Source: Vibrio palustris
GTDB taxonomy: Bacteria > Pseudomonadota > Gammaproteobacteria > Enterobacterales > Vibrionaceae
Length of the DNA stretch: 64,000 nucleotides
NCBI RefSeq assembly: GCF_024346995.1
Contig: NZ_AP024887.1
Coordinates: forward strand, 1,240,001-1,304,000
Reading direction: 5' to 3'
Both the position numbers and the translations under genes were made by a program. This document shows, piece by piece, positions 9,264-17,578 of this stretch (the stretch's first letter is position 1; the number at the start of each line of letters is the position of its first letter). Below the pieces are notes generated by a model. The model was given only the letters and a program-made list of their open reading frames with translations, did no database searches and was not told where the DNA came from.

Positions 9264-10034
9264 ATGAAGTGCAAGCACTTTCGCATCGGCGCAGTGACAA
9301 CCGCTTTGATTCTTTCAAGTAGCTCGTTGTTTGCTGCAGATACAGGCTCTGTGGTAACAACACAGCAAAAAACAGACACTTCCGCGCAAGTGTCGCAGAA
9401 GAAAATCGATCAATACTCGGATAAAACGCAACAAATGTTCGCGGATTACAAAGCGACGTTACGTCAACTTGATAGCATGCGTGTCTATAACAACCAAGTT
9501 GAGCGTATGGTGAGCAAGCAAGAAGACGAACTGGCGTCTTTGCATCGCCAAATTGAGCAAATTGATCAAACCTCGATGGAAGTTGTGCCATTGATGCTCA
9601 AAATGGTCGATGCGTTGGATGAATTTATCGCTCTTGATTTACCATTCCAGCAAAAAGAACGTACGCAACGTATTGCTTCTTTGCGTGAGTTGATGGATAG
9701 CCCAGATGTCACAACCTCTGAAAAATTCCGTAAGGTCATGGACGCCTATCAGATTGAAGAAAGCTTCTCACGCACGATTGAATCCTATAAAGCGAGCCTC
9801 AAGCGTGATGGACAAACCGTGACGTATGATTTTTTACGTTTAGGGCGTGTCGCGTTGTTATATCAATCTCCTGATGGTGATGAAACTGGGATGTGGAATA
9901 AGCAAACCCATACTTGGGAAACTCTGCCCGAAAGCTACCGTGCATCGGTACAAGAAGGCATCCGCATTGCTAAAAAACAAGCGCCACCGGCACTTATCAA
10001 ATTACCAATCTACACAGGGGAGACCTCACTATGA
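9264..10034 (+). CDS. DUF3450 periplasmic coiled-coil protein of the TonB cluster (left copy)
   Basis: This 256-residue protein has a signal peptide (residues 1-24, ending SSSSLFAA) and then a long heptad-like region (about 30-105, KTQQMFADYKATLRQLDSM onward) predicted to form a coiled coil. A compact C-terminal domain contains YDFLRLGRVALLYQSPDG. The family is DUF3450, which in Vibrio occupies the first position of TonB2-type clusters, before TtpC. AAGGAG precedes the ATG, and its stop overlaps the next start by four bases. A periplasmic partner of TtpC is the natural inference. No enzymatic motif is visible. A second copy lies at 51662. Confidence 0.85.
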   Translation: MKCKHFRIGAVTTALILSSSSLFAADTGSVVTTQQKTDTSAQVSQKKIDQYSDKTQQMFADYKATLRQLDSMRVYNNQVERMVSKQEDELASLHRQIEQIDQTSMEVVPLMLKMVDALDEFIALDLPFQQKERTQRIASLRELMDSPDVTTSEKFRKVMDAYQIEESFSRTIESYKASLKRDGQTVTYDFLRLGRVALLYQSPDGDETGMWNKQTHTWETLPESYRASVQEGIRIAKKQAPPALIKLPIYTGETSL

Positions 10035-11410
10035 AACCGATAAAACTTGGGGTGTTAACACTTATCTCTAGTGTATGTATGGTGTCATCAACTTGGGCGG
10101 CAGATGCAACGAACACAGCACCGGCTAAAACATTAAATGATTTATTGAGTAAAATACAATCGCAAAGTGTGGTTGAGTCGACACTCAATAAACAGCGTGA
10201 GCAACGCTTTTTACAAGATGAAAAACAACAAGCGCAATTACTGAAAAAAGCCAAAGCGGATCTTAAAGCGGAAACCCAGCGTGGTGATAAACTCAAAGCC
10301 AGCTTCGATGGTAATGATAAACAGTTAACGACATTAACGGCAAAGCTTAAGCAACGTTCTGGTTCATTGGGCGAAATGTTTGGTGTGGTACGCCAATATG
10401 CGGGGGAGTTTAAAGGGTCGTTCCATGCTTCGCAAAATGATGTCCGTTTTCCTGAACGTGATGCGCTACTGAGTAAGCTTGCTTCCAGTAAAGAGCTGCC
10501 TTCCACTGAAGAGCTTGAGTCCTTTTGGCAGATCATTTTACATCAATTAGTCGCCTCTGGTGAAACGACAACGACACCGGCGACAGTGGTGTATGGCGAA
10601 GGTAAACAAGCCACCACAGATGTTACTTTGGTGGGAGAGTTTAATGCCATTGCTGATGGTAAATACCTCACATATACCCCAGCAACGGGTAAGTTTGAAG
10701 AGTTATCTCGTCAACCATCAAGTTCGATGACTGGATTACTAGATACCTTTACGCATAGCAAGCAAGACTATCAACCGATCTTCTTAGATCCGTCTCGTGG
10801 CGCGATTTTATCCTTGATGGTACAAAGCCCAACGGTAGAAGAACGTGTTGAGCAAGGCGGTGTGGTCGGTTATGTCATCCTCGCTTTAGGTGCGGTAGGT
10901 GCGTTGATTGCGATCGCCTGTTATATCCGTTTGACGATGATCGGCGGGAAAATGCGCAAACAAGCGAAATCGGATGCAGTTATTGAGGGGAATCCACTTG
11001 GTGAAGTGATCGCGGCATATAAAAATCATGCTGGGGATAATTTAGAGGATTTGGAATCTAAATTGGATGAAATCATCTTGCGTCATGGCCCTCAAATTCA
11101 GCGCTTCATTAGTATTATTAAATTGATTGCGTCGGTAGCGCCTTTGCTTGGCTTGTTGGGAACCGTCATGGGAATGATCGGTACCTTCCAGGCGATTACC
11201 TTGTTTGGTACTGGCGATCCAAAACTGATGGCAGGCGGTATTTCCGAGGCTCTAGTGACCACAATGCTTGGTTTGGTCGTGGCAATTCCATTGCTGTTCT
11301 TATATTCACTGGTTCACAGTAAAGGTCGACGTTTAGTACAGATCCTTGAAGAACAAAGTGCTGGTTTTATTGCTCGTTACCAAGAAAAATTGAATACGGC
11401 ACACGCCTAA
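10031..11410 (+). CDS. ttpC: TtpC-like MotA/TolQ/ExbB proton-channel protein (left copy)
   Basis: This 459-residue protein is the extra ExbB-like component of Vibrio TonB2/TonB3 systems. It has a signal peptide ending TWAA, a coiled coil (about 45-110, rich in Lys, Gln and Glu), and a periplasmic domain up to about residue 270. A transmembrane helix follows (VVGYVILALGAVGALIAIAC). The MotA/TolQ/ExbB domain begins near residue 355 with IASVAPLLGLLGTVMGMIGTF and contains TLFGTGDPKLMAGGISEALV. Known TtpC is required for energy transduction by the Vibrio TonB2 complex. The start codon lies inside the DUF3450 gene, so the two are probably translationally coupled. Confidence 0.87.
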   Translation: MKPIKLGVLTLISSVCMVSSTWAADATNTAPAKTLNDLLSKIQSQSVVESTLNKQREQRFLQDEKQQAQLLKKAKADLKAETQRGDKLKASFDGNDKQLTTLTAKLKQRSGSLGEMFGVVRQYAGEFKGSFHASQNDVRFPERDALLSKLASSKELPSTEELESFWQIILHQLVASGETTTTPATVVYGEGKQATTDVTLVGEFNAIADGKYLTYTPATGKFEELSRQPSSSMTGLLDTFTHSKQDYQPIFLDPSRGAILSLMVQSPTVEERVEQGGVVGYVILALGAVGALIAIACYIRLTMIGGKMRKQAKSDAVIEGNPLGEVIAAYKNHAGDNLEDLESKLDEIILRHGPQIQRFISIIKLIASVAPLLGLLGTVMGMIGTFQAITLFGTGDPKLMAGGISEALVTTMLGLVVAIPLLFLYSLVHSKGRRLVQILEEQSAGFIARYQEKLNTAHA

Positions 11411-11419
11411 GGAGCGATT

Positions 11420-11947
11420 ATGTGGTGGTTATATGCACAAATTGACCATATACAACGCTTTTTGGGTATGGGAGGCAGTGTTCTTGTTGCCATTTTTGTT
11501 CTGACCGTTGTTTTATGGGTCCTGATGTTAGAACGCTGGTTCTACTTTGCGACCATGGCGCCGAGGCTACGTAAGCAAGCGTTAGAACTATGGACGGCAC
11601 GTGATGATAAGAAAAGCTGGAATGCACACGCCATTCGTAATGAATTGGTATCGCAACAAAGTGTTGAGAATCGGCGAGGATTGCCGGTAATCAAAGTGTT
11701 GATTGCGTTGTGTCCATTATTAGGTTTGCTGGGTACCGTTGTGGGAATGATCCATGTCTTTGACATTCTTGCAGTGGTTGGCACGGGGAGTCCTCGTGCC
11801 ATGGCATCTGGGATTTCAAAAGCAACAATCCCAACGCTAGCCGGTATGGTGGCCTCATTGTCTGGGTTATTTTTTAGCTCTCGCTTAGACCATCTAGCGA
11901 AAGTAACAACTCAGAAATTAGAAGACCAGCTTAAGCACATGGTCTAA
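11420..11947 (+). CDS. exbB: ExbB/TolQ-type proton channel protein (left copy)
   Basis: This 175-residue inner-membrane protein has three helices: about 16-38 (MGGSVLVAIFVLTVVLWVLM), about 95-118 (LIALCPLLGLLGTVVGMIHV), and a third near 140-160 (AGMVASLSGLFFSSRL). It is shorter than E. coli ExbB, as expected for the Vibrio TonB2-type ExbB. It would form the proton channel with ExbD. TAAGGAG stands in front of the ATG, 8 bases after the ttpC stop. Confidence 0.88.
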   Translation: MWWLYAQIDHIQRFLGMGGSVLVAIFVLTVVLWVLMLERWFYFATMAPRLRKQALELWTARDDKKSWNAHAIRNELVSQQSVENRRGLPVIKVLIALCPLLGLLGTVVGMIHVFDILAVVGTGSPRAMASGISKATIPTLAGMVASLSGLFFSSRLDHLAKVTTQKLEDQLKHMV

Positions 11948-11972
11948 ACAAAGGATTGAGAGGTAATAGGTC

Positions 11973-12380
11973 ATGAAACGACGTTATAGTACTGAAAATG
12001 ATGAAGAAGCAGCAATCGATATGACACCGATGCTCGATATCGTCTTCATTATGTTGATATTCTTCATTGTGACAACGTCATTTGTTAAAGAGGCGGGGAT
12101 TGAAGTGAACCGTCCGAGTGCCAATACGGCGCAAACCGTCTCAAAAGGCAACATTATGGTTGCAGTCGGAGCAAGTGGTGATGTCTGGGTGGATAAACGG
12201 CGTATTGAAGTTGATGCTGTCCGCGCCAATATTGAACGTTTAAGAGCCGAAAGTCCTGAAGGCGCGGTGGTTATTCAAGCAGATGAAGAAGCCGGAGCAG
12301 GTGTTGTCGTTAAAGTGATGGATCAAATTCGGATGGCTGGCGTTCAGAACATATCGATTGCCGCGAAGCATAAGGGGTAA
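11973..12380 (+). CDS. exbD: ExbD/TolR-type biopolymer transport protein (left copy)
   Basis: This 135-residue protein has a short cytoplasmic N-terminus and a single helix carrying the proton-conducting aspartate in the TPMLDIVFIMLIFFIVTTSF motif (about residues 18-37). A periplasmic domain follows, with VVIQADEEAGAGVVVKVMDQ. It works with ExbB to harness the proton gradient. The gene lies 25 bases after exbB and 3 before tonB. Confidence 0.9.
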   Translation: MKRRYSTENDEEAAIDMTPMLDIVFIMLIFFIVTTSFVKEAGIEVNRPSANTAQTVSKGNIMVAVGASGDVWVDKRRIEVDAVRANIERLRAESPEGAVVIQADEEAGAGVVVKVMDQIRMAGVQNISIAAKHKG

Positions 12381-12383
12381 GCT

Positions 12384-13013
12384 ATGCGCTATTTGGCTGC
12401 AATAGCACTGGCGCTCGTTGTCTGTTTAAGCCTATTTTGGGGCATGGACAAGCTGGTTAACAAAGAGCACCATCAGCTGAAATCTGGCGATGATGTCAGC
12501 ATGGTCGACTTTGTACGTGTTAAGCGCGATAACAAAGTTGAAGAGAAAAAGCGTGAACTTCCTAAGCCCAAACCACCGAAGCGTCCGCCACCACCACCGA
12601 AGTTAAAAGTGACGTCGACGGTTAAGCCGACAGTGCAAAAAATGGCCATGGACATGCCCAATTTAGACTTACCCGTTAATATTAGCGGTGGCTCTGTATT
12701 AGGCAGTTTTGGCCAAGGTGGTGGACAAGCTGTTGGTAGTAACGGTCCGACACCATTAGCGACGTTTTTGCCGCAGATGCCACGTAAAGCGGCCCGTTCT
12801 GGCTTGAAAAAAGGCATTGTGCAACTGGAATTTACTGTCAATGCGAACGGTGCGGTAGAAAATGTCAAAGTGGTCAAAGAAGACCCGCGTCATCTTAATC
12901 TTGGTCGAACGGCAAGGCGTACCGTCGCGAAGTGGACCTTTAAACCGAAAATGGTGGATGGTAAACCGACATCGGCACGGATTTCTCAAGAAATTGAGTT
13001 TTCGGTTAACTAA
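12384..13013 (+). CDS. tonB: TonB-family energy transducer (left, divergent copy)
   Basis: This 209-residue protein has an N-terminal helix (about 3-20), a Lys-Pro/Arg-Pro segment (KPKPPKRPPPPPKLK, about 53-67), a Gly-rich linker and a C-terminal TonB domain ending WTFKPKMVDGKPTSARISQ. The usual Tyr-Pro of the TonB domain (as in NPRYPSRA of the right-hand copy) is replaced by QMPRKAARSGLKKG. The G-x-V strand is GIVQLEF. It probably contacts the receptor at 6703, as the two share an operon. It corresponds to Vibrio TonB2/TonB3-type short TonBs rather than TonB1. Confidence 0.85.
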   Translation: MRYLAAIALALVVCLSLFWGMDKLVNKEHHQLKSGDDVSMVDFVRVKRDNKVEEKKRELPKPKPPKRPPPPPKLKVTSTVKPTVQKMAMDMPNLDLPVNISGGSVLGSFGQGGGQAVGSNGPTPLATFLPQMPRKAARSGLKKGIVQLEFTVNANGAVENVKVVKEDPRHLNLGRTARRTVAKWTFKPKMVDGKPTSARISQEIEFSVN

Positions 13014-13025
13014 GGAAGGTAAACG

Positions 13026-14243
13026 ATGAGAAAAATACTGACAGTGTTACTGGCATCCTTAACTTTGCTGTTAACCAATATGGTAACGTCAACGGCGGTG
13101 TATGCGAAATCTAAACCGCAGTTATCGGATTATACCTATCGAGTGGTCAATAGTGTGCAGCGTCTGATTGCGTTGAAGAAGTATTCCGACGCGCATGAGA
13201 AGTTGCAACATGCGTTAGAGGGGGCGTCACGCAAGTTCGATAAAGCGGTGTTGATGCAACAAATCGGCTACTTATATTCGATGCAGGATAATTACCCCAA
13301 GGCAATTGAATACTTCGCTAAAGCGATTAAATCACAGGGGTTACCTGTTGAGGTTGCTCAGCAAGTGCGCTATGCCCTTGGACAACTTTATCTTGCACAG
13401 GAGCAGTATAAAGAGTCAATTGCGACATTGCAGCAGTGGTTTGCAGTCAGTAAAACGACTGAAGAAAAACCGCAATCGAGCGCGTATGTGTTACTGGCGA
13501 GTGCGTATGCACAGGTTGAAGACTATCGTCATGTTGTGGCTCCAATGAAGCAAGCGATTAAGCTTAGTGACTCACCCAGTGAAAACTGGTATCTACTTTT
13601 AATGGCGGCTTACCATGAGTTAGGCCAGTATCAAAATATGGTCGGTGTATTGAAAAGCTTAACCACTCAATACCCAACTAAAAAACGTTACTGGACTCAG
13701 CTCTCTGGTGCCTATATGGAGCTTGAGCAAGAGAAAAAAGCGTTAGCGGCGCTGGAAATGCCATATAACTTAGGTCTAATGACCGACGAAAAAGAAATTT
13801 TACGGTTATCGAATTTCGAAGCGTTTATGAGTATTCCTTATCGAGCGGCGACAATTCTTGAGACCGCGATGCAACAGGGCAATGTGGAACGTAGCGCCAA
13901 ACACGTTGAACAGTTAGGCAGTTTTTATCATCAAGCACAAGAATTGGATAAAGCGATTGAGTCTTACCAAGATGCGTACCAGATGGCGCCAACTTGGGAT
14001 GCTCAACAGCGCATTACTAAACTGATGCTGCAAAATAAAGACTACCAAGGTGTATTAGCGTTTGCGCAGACGCCTTCGCCTGATGCGAATGCGGATAATA
14101 AAGCTGAACTCAAGTATCTAACGGGGATGGCGTATTTTGAATTGCATAAAACCAGTAAAGCGTTAGAAGCGATGAAAAAAGCGGTGCAATCGAAAGAGGT
14201 TAAGCCGATGGCACAAGCGTGGATATCGTACCTACAAGGCTAA
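13026..14243 (+). CDS. TPR repeat periplasmic protein of the TonB cluster (left copy)
   Basis: This 405-residue protein has a signal peptide (ending STAVYAK, about residue 28) and several tetratricopeptide repeats. Clear examples are near 80-100 (MQQIGYLYSMQDNYPKAIEY), near 115-135 (YALGQLYLAQEQYKESI) and near 305-325. It is the last gene of the cluster, preceded by AAGGAAGG and followed by a strong terminator. TPR proteins of this type sit at the end of Vibrio TonB2 clusters. A scaffold role in the periplasm is inferred. A paralogue lies at 55378. Confidence 0.83.
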   Translation: MRKILTVLLASLTLLLTNMVTSTAVYAKSKPQLSDYTYRVVNSVQRLIALKKYSDAHEKLQHALEGASRKFDKAVLMQQIGYLYSMQDNYPKAIEYFAKAIKSQGLPVEVAQQVRYALGQLYLAQEQYKESIATLQQWFAVSKTTEEKPQSSAYVLLASAYAQVEDYRHVVAPMKQAIKLSDSPSENWYLLLMAAYHELGQYQNMVGVLKSLTTQYPTKKRYWTQLSGAYMELEQEKKALAALEMPYNLGLMTDEKEILRLSNFEAFMSIPYRAATILETAMQQGNVERSAKHVEQLGSFYHQAQELDKAIESYQDAYQMAPTWDAQQRITKLMLQNKDYQGVLAFAQTPSPDANADNKAELKYLTGMAYFELHKTSKALEAMKKAVQSKEVKPMAQAWISYLQG

Positions 14244-14300
14244 AGAATGTGTGGCTTTGTATTAACAAAGTGATGCTAAGTGTGAGTCAGTCGCACGCAG

Positions 14301-14330
14301 CAAAGGGAAGCTTCGGCTTCCCTTTTTTTT
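14301..14330 (+). terminator. Rho-independent terminator of the left TonB cluster
   Basis: AAAGGGAAG-cttcg-GCTTCCCTTT followed by an eight-T run. This is a textbook terminator 58 bases after the TPR gene. Confidence 0.85.
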
Positions 14331-14347
14331 AGTCGCGATGGTATTAA

Positions 14348-15364
14348 TCAGCTAACTTGTTGGTTCAACCAGATTTTGACATCGTTCAATAGGTCAGTAT
14401 GCTCAGGGAGCTCGGCTTGCACGGTCGCGATGCATTGAGATAAGGCTTGCGGCTCATAGTTATAGCCAACTAACGCGCTTTGTAGTGCTTCAATTGGTGT
14501 CGGGTCGAGCATATCGGTAAACAGCTGTGCCCGAGAGATTTGGCCTTTTTCGACATCTAAGTGAATATCGACGCCGCCCCAACTAAAGCGCTCGCTTAGC
14601 GCGTGCTCAAATGCAGGCGTGCTGCCAAAGTTCCATTCCCAACTACTTTGTTTGGCAAATTTTTCTTTGAAATCGGGTAAGTATTCAGCATTATCGGGCG
14701 AGATGTGTTCAATCTCGACCTCAGTATCAAAATAGTGGCAATAGGCATTAATCATGGCTTCACAGATCATTGGATGATCAATGTTTTCAATGAGTGTATT
14801 TAAATTGATCACGCGAGATTTCACCGATGTGATACCTTTGGCTTTCAATTTCTTTTCGTCGGGGTTTAAGTAATCCCCCAAACGCGTCATATCAGTACTC
14901 ATGAGAATAGTACCGTGATGAAAACCTCGATTGATCGTTTCACGATAAGCAGAGCCAGAGAATTTTCTGATGCCGTTTTCATCGCTCACGACAAGATCGT
15001 TACGACCGTTGGCTTGGGCATCAATGCCTAAAGAGGCGAGGGCATCTAAAACAATTTGCGTGGAGACGGTTTTATCGTATTCCGGTTTTCCGGCCATAAA
15101 TGTAAAGCAGGTATTGCCTAAATCATGGAACACAGCACCACCGCCAGTTTGACGACGTGCTAATGTGACGTTGTCACGTTCCATTTGCTCGGTACGACAT
15201 TCTTTCCACGGATTTTGCGCACGGCCGATCACGACGGTATCGTCGTTCTGCCATAAAAACAGGACTCGTTGATCGGCCGACATAGAGCGAAATATGATGT
15301 CTTCAACGGCTAAATTAAACCAAGGATTATGCGAGTTGGAAATTAACACTCGTGTTTTATTCAT
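14348..15364 (-). CDS. lplA: Lipoate-protein ligase A
   Basis: This 338-residue cytosolic enzyme, the same length as E. coli LplA, attaches free lipoate through lipoyl-AMP to the lipoyl domains of 2-oxoacid dehydrogenases and the glycine cleavage H protein. Family motifs are [22 protein letters not shown] (about residues 69-90) and [20 protein letters not shown], which contains the catalytic lysine. The C-terminal accessory domain is present ([13 protein letters not shown] onward). AGAGGAAG precedes the ATG. It converges with the TonB cluster and looks monocistronic. Confidence 0.93.
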   Translation of the reverse strand: MNKTRVLISNSHNPWFNLAVEDIIFRSMSADQRVLFLWQNDDTVVIGRAQNPWKECRTEQMERDNVTLARRQTGGGAVFHDLGNTCFTFMAGKPEYDKTVSTQIVLDALASLGIDAQANGRNDLVVSDENGIRKFSGSAYRETINRGFHHGTILMSTDMTRLGDYLNPDEKKLKAKGITSVKSRVINLNTLIENIDHPMICEAMINAYCHYFDTEVEIEHISPDNAEYLPDFKEKFAKQSSWEWNFGSTPAFEHALSERFSWGGVDIHLDVEKGQISRAQLFTDMLDPTPIEALQSALVGYNYEPQALSQCIATVQAELPEHTDLLNDVKIWLNQQVS

Positions 15365-15488
15365 TATCTTCCTCTAACACTGTTGCCTATGCTACCAATG
15401 GTTTAAACAGGCATGATGATTTATCGATGAGACGATAGCATATTTTAATCACGACGCCAGTGGATTCTTTCAGTCTCCGCCCGTATAA

Positions 15489-15517
15489 CGCAAAGAGGCG
15501 CCTTAGGCACCTCTTGC
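15489..15517. terminator. Stem-loop downstream of the PepSY gene
   Basis: CGCAA-a-GAGGCGCC-tta-GGCaCCTCTTGCG forms a long stem just after the PepSY gene stop codon (minus strand). There is no strong T-run, so termination is plausible but not certain. Confidence 0.45.
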
Positions 15518-15539
15518 GATAAATCGACGGTTACGTTGT

Positions 15540-16850
15540 CTAGCTAGAGGTTGCGTGAAAACATTTCCAGCGCAGCACATCAATGATACAGAAAATCAGT
15601 AAACTCACCCCCATCACAGGTAGCGCAAACCCTAACCCTAGTGCGATGACAATCACGACAATACGTAATAGAGGAGAAAGCGCCGCCCATGTTTTGCTTA
15701 ATGGTTCTAATGAATCGCCTGATGTGGGGCGGCGTTTCCACCACATTTTATATCCCCAAACAATCACCGCACATAAAGCTAAACCAAATGCGATGAGTAT
15801 TAGCTGGTTCGGTAATCCAAATAACACGCCCATGTGGGCGTCAATTCCCCAACGGATCAGTTTAGCGATGAGTGGGAAGTGCGCAAACTCAGCGTGAGAA
15901 ATCACTTGCATGGTGGATGGATCAACGGTTAAAGAGTCGACTTGTGTTGGCCATGCGCGATGAATTTCACGAACATACCAAGCTCGATCACTCGTGTAAG
16001 CTGGGACAATTTCTATTTTTCCCGACTCAATACCTGCGGTACGCGCTGTGTGAAGGACTTGATCAAATTCTTGATTTGTAATCGACACCGGATGACTTGG
16101 TTCATCATTGAGCTGACGTGTTGGTGAGGGAGTTACCCAGCCAATTGCTTGACGCCATTGTGCGATATTCCCTCCGGCCCATTTGGACCAAGTGAGTCCT
16201 GTCGCTGAAAAAAAGATCAAGCCAAGGCTTATCCATAGCGCCACTTTACTGTGTCTAGAACGATAATGTGCAAATGTGCCAGCCTTAGCTTGGCGAGCAA
16301 TACTGCGTCGCTGGCGCCACCACAAAATAATACCACCCATCGCCGCAATCCACATCCATGAGGCGGCCAGTTCACTGTAGTAGCGACCAAAATCTCCCAA
16401 TAGGAGATCTTTATGTAAGAAATCTAGGGTGGTACGTAATGGTAAAATACCGCTGGTGCCATAGGTGGCAAGATCGCCTTTGACCTCTAACGTTACAGGG
16501 TCGATAAAGACAGTATTAGCACGATAGCGCGTTAATGTTGGATCGCGAAATAAAACGCGCGTCGTGTCTCCTGGTTGCGGGGCAGGACGTACCGATTTAA
16601 TTACAAGTGGTGATTTAAGACTGTTCTGCGCGGCCGCAATTTGCTTACTCAGTGGCTGTACTGGACCTTGAGAAGTGGTTGTCAGTTGATCATGGTAAAC
16701 CCAGTGTTCAAGTTGTGGGGTCATCACGTAGATAGTACCCGTTAAGGCTGACATAAAAATGAAAGGACCAATAAATAAGCCGATATAGAAATGCAAACGC
16801 TTAATAAATGCGGCCAAGCTATTGGTCGAGTTATGAGCTGAGCGAGTCAT
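15540..16850 (-). CDS. PepSY-associated TM helix protein (PiuB-like)
   Basis: This 436-residue inner-membrane protein begins with a helix (FYIGLFIGPFIFMSALTGTIYVM, about 21-43). It has further helices near 168-185, 205-222, 345-365 and 395-430, with two periplasmic PepSY-type regions between them. Such proteins are often found with TonB receptors and iron uptake genes, and some act as siderophore or ferric reductases. That function is only suggested here. The gene has no clear ribosome site. An AATGAGAAT-rich stretch directly upstream partly resembles a Fur box. A DUF2946 gene lies 78 bases upstream on the same strand, so the two may form one unit. Confidence 0.8.
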   Translation of the reverse strand: MTRSAHNSTNSLAAFIKRLHFYIGLFIGPFIFMSALTGTIYVMTPQLEHWVYHDQLTTTSQGPVQPLSKQIAAAQNSLKSPLVIKSVRPAPQPGDTTRVLFRDPTLTRYRANTVFIDPVTLEVKGDLATYGTSGILPLRTTLDFLHKDLLLGDFGRYYSELAASWMWIAAMGGIILWWRQRRSIARQAKAGTFAHYRSRHSKVALWISLGLIFFSATGLTWSKWAGGNIAQWRQAIGWVTPSPTRQLNDEPSHPVSITNQEFDQVLHTARTAGIESGKIEIVPAYTSDRAWYVREIHRAWPTQVDSLTVDPSTMQVISHAEFAHFPLIAKLIRWGIDAHMGVLFGLPNQLILIAFGLALCAVIVWGYKMWWKRRPTSGDSLEPLSKTWAALSPLLRIVVIVIALGLGFALPVMGVSLLIFCIIDVLRWKCFHATSS

Positions 16851-16928
16851 AATAATAAAATTCTCATTAGTAAATAAACGGTATAACCATGCCAGGTTTA
16901 AAACCGTGGCTTAGTTGAAATAATTAGA

Positions 16929-17375
16929 TTATACAAAAGGTAATGAGCGTATTACGGGTGGGGCGCGAGGAAGGTTATGGGATGTGCGATTATCGATAGG
17001 TGAGAGTTGCCCACCTTCGATAGGCGTAAGAATCAATTGACCCGCAACTGGCGGCATGATCAGCGCCAAGCTCGTCGAGCCATGTAAGGTTGCTAATAGG
17101 TCACAGTATTGGCACCAGCCGCCATGATGAGACATGGATGATGGTGACATTGCTGCCATCGTTACCGTTTTAGACGATGTCATGGTCGATGACATATCCA
17201 TGAGCGGTTGGTGACGCGTCATGACAATAGACATCGAGATCACAGGGGCAATGTACAGCAGCAAAATGGCAAACAAAGCCAACTGACTGACAATATGCAA
17301 AAATTTAGGCTGTCTAAATCGTTGTTGCGACAAAGTGAACAATCCAATCCCCGAGAAGAAGCGGGAATATACCAT
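16929..17375 (-). CDS. DUF2946-like small membrane protein
   Basis: This 148-residue protein has one clear N-terminal helix (IVSQLALFAILLLYIAPVISM, about 28-48), a Ser/Met-rich stretch, and a WCQYCDLLATLHG motif near 98-110. A second hydrophobic segment follows. The histidine and Cys-x-x-Cys cluster (HHGGWCQYC) resembles DUF2946 proteins, which tend to occur beside metal uptake genes. It lies upstream of the PepSY gene on the same strand. Metal handling is inferred only from the Cys/His cluster and the context. The exact start is uncertain, because no strong ribosome site is visible. Confidence 0.6.
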   Translation of the reverse strand: MVYSRFFSGIGLFTLSQQRFRQPKFLHIVSQLALFAILLLYIAPVISMSIVMTRHQPLMDMSSTMTSSKTVTMAAMSPSSMSHHGGWCQYCDLLATLHGSTSLALIMPPVAGQLILTPIEGGQLSPIDNRTSHNLPRAPPVIRSLPFV

Positions 17376-17578
17376 AATCGTTAGCTTTTTTTACTTCAGT
17401 CGGGTCGATTCTGCCGTTTAATTTCAGTCGTTACCAGAGGTTTTGTGATTTTGTTGACATAAAACATAATGAACCCTTTTAGAATTAGCCGTTTGTGTAC
17501 TCTGCTGACTCGGCCTCTGCGAGTGAGTTACGAGACGTTCGATGGGTATAATTTAGACGAATAAGGAATGACATTAGC

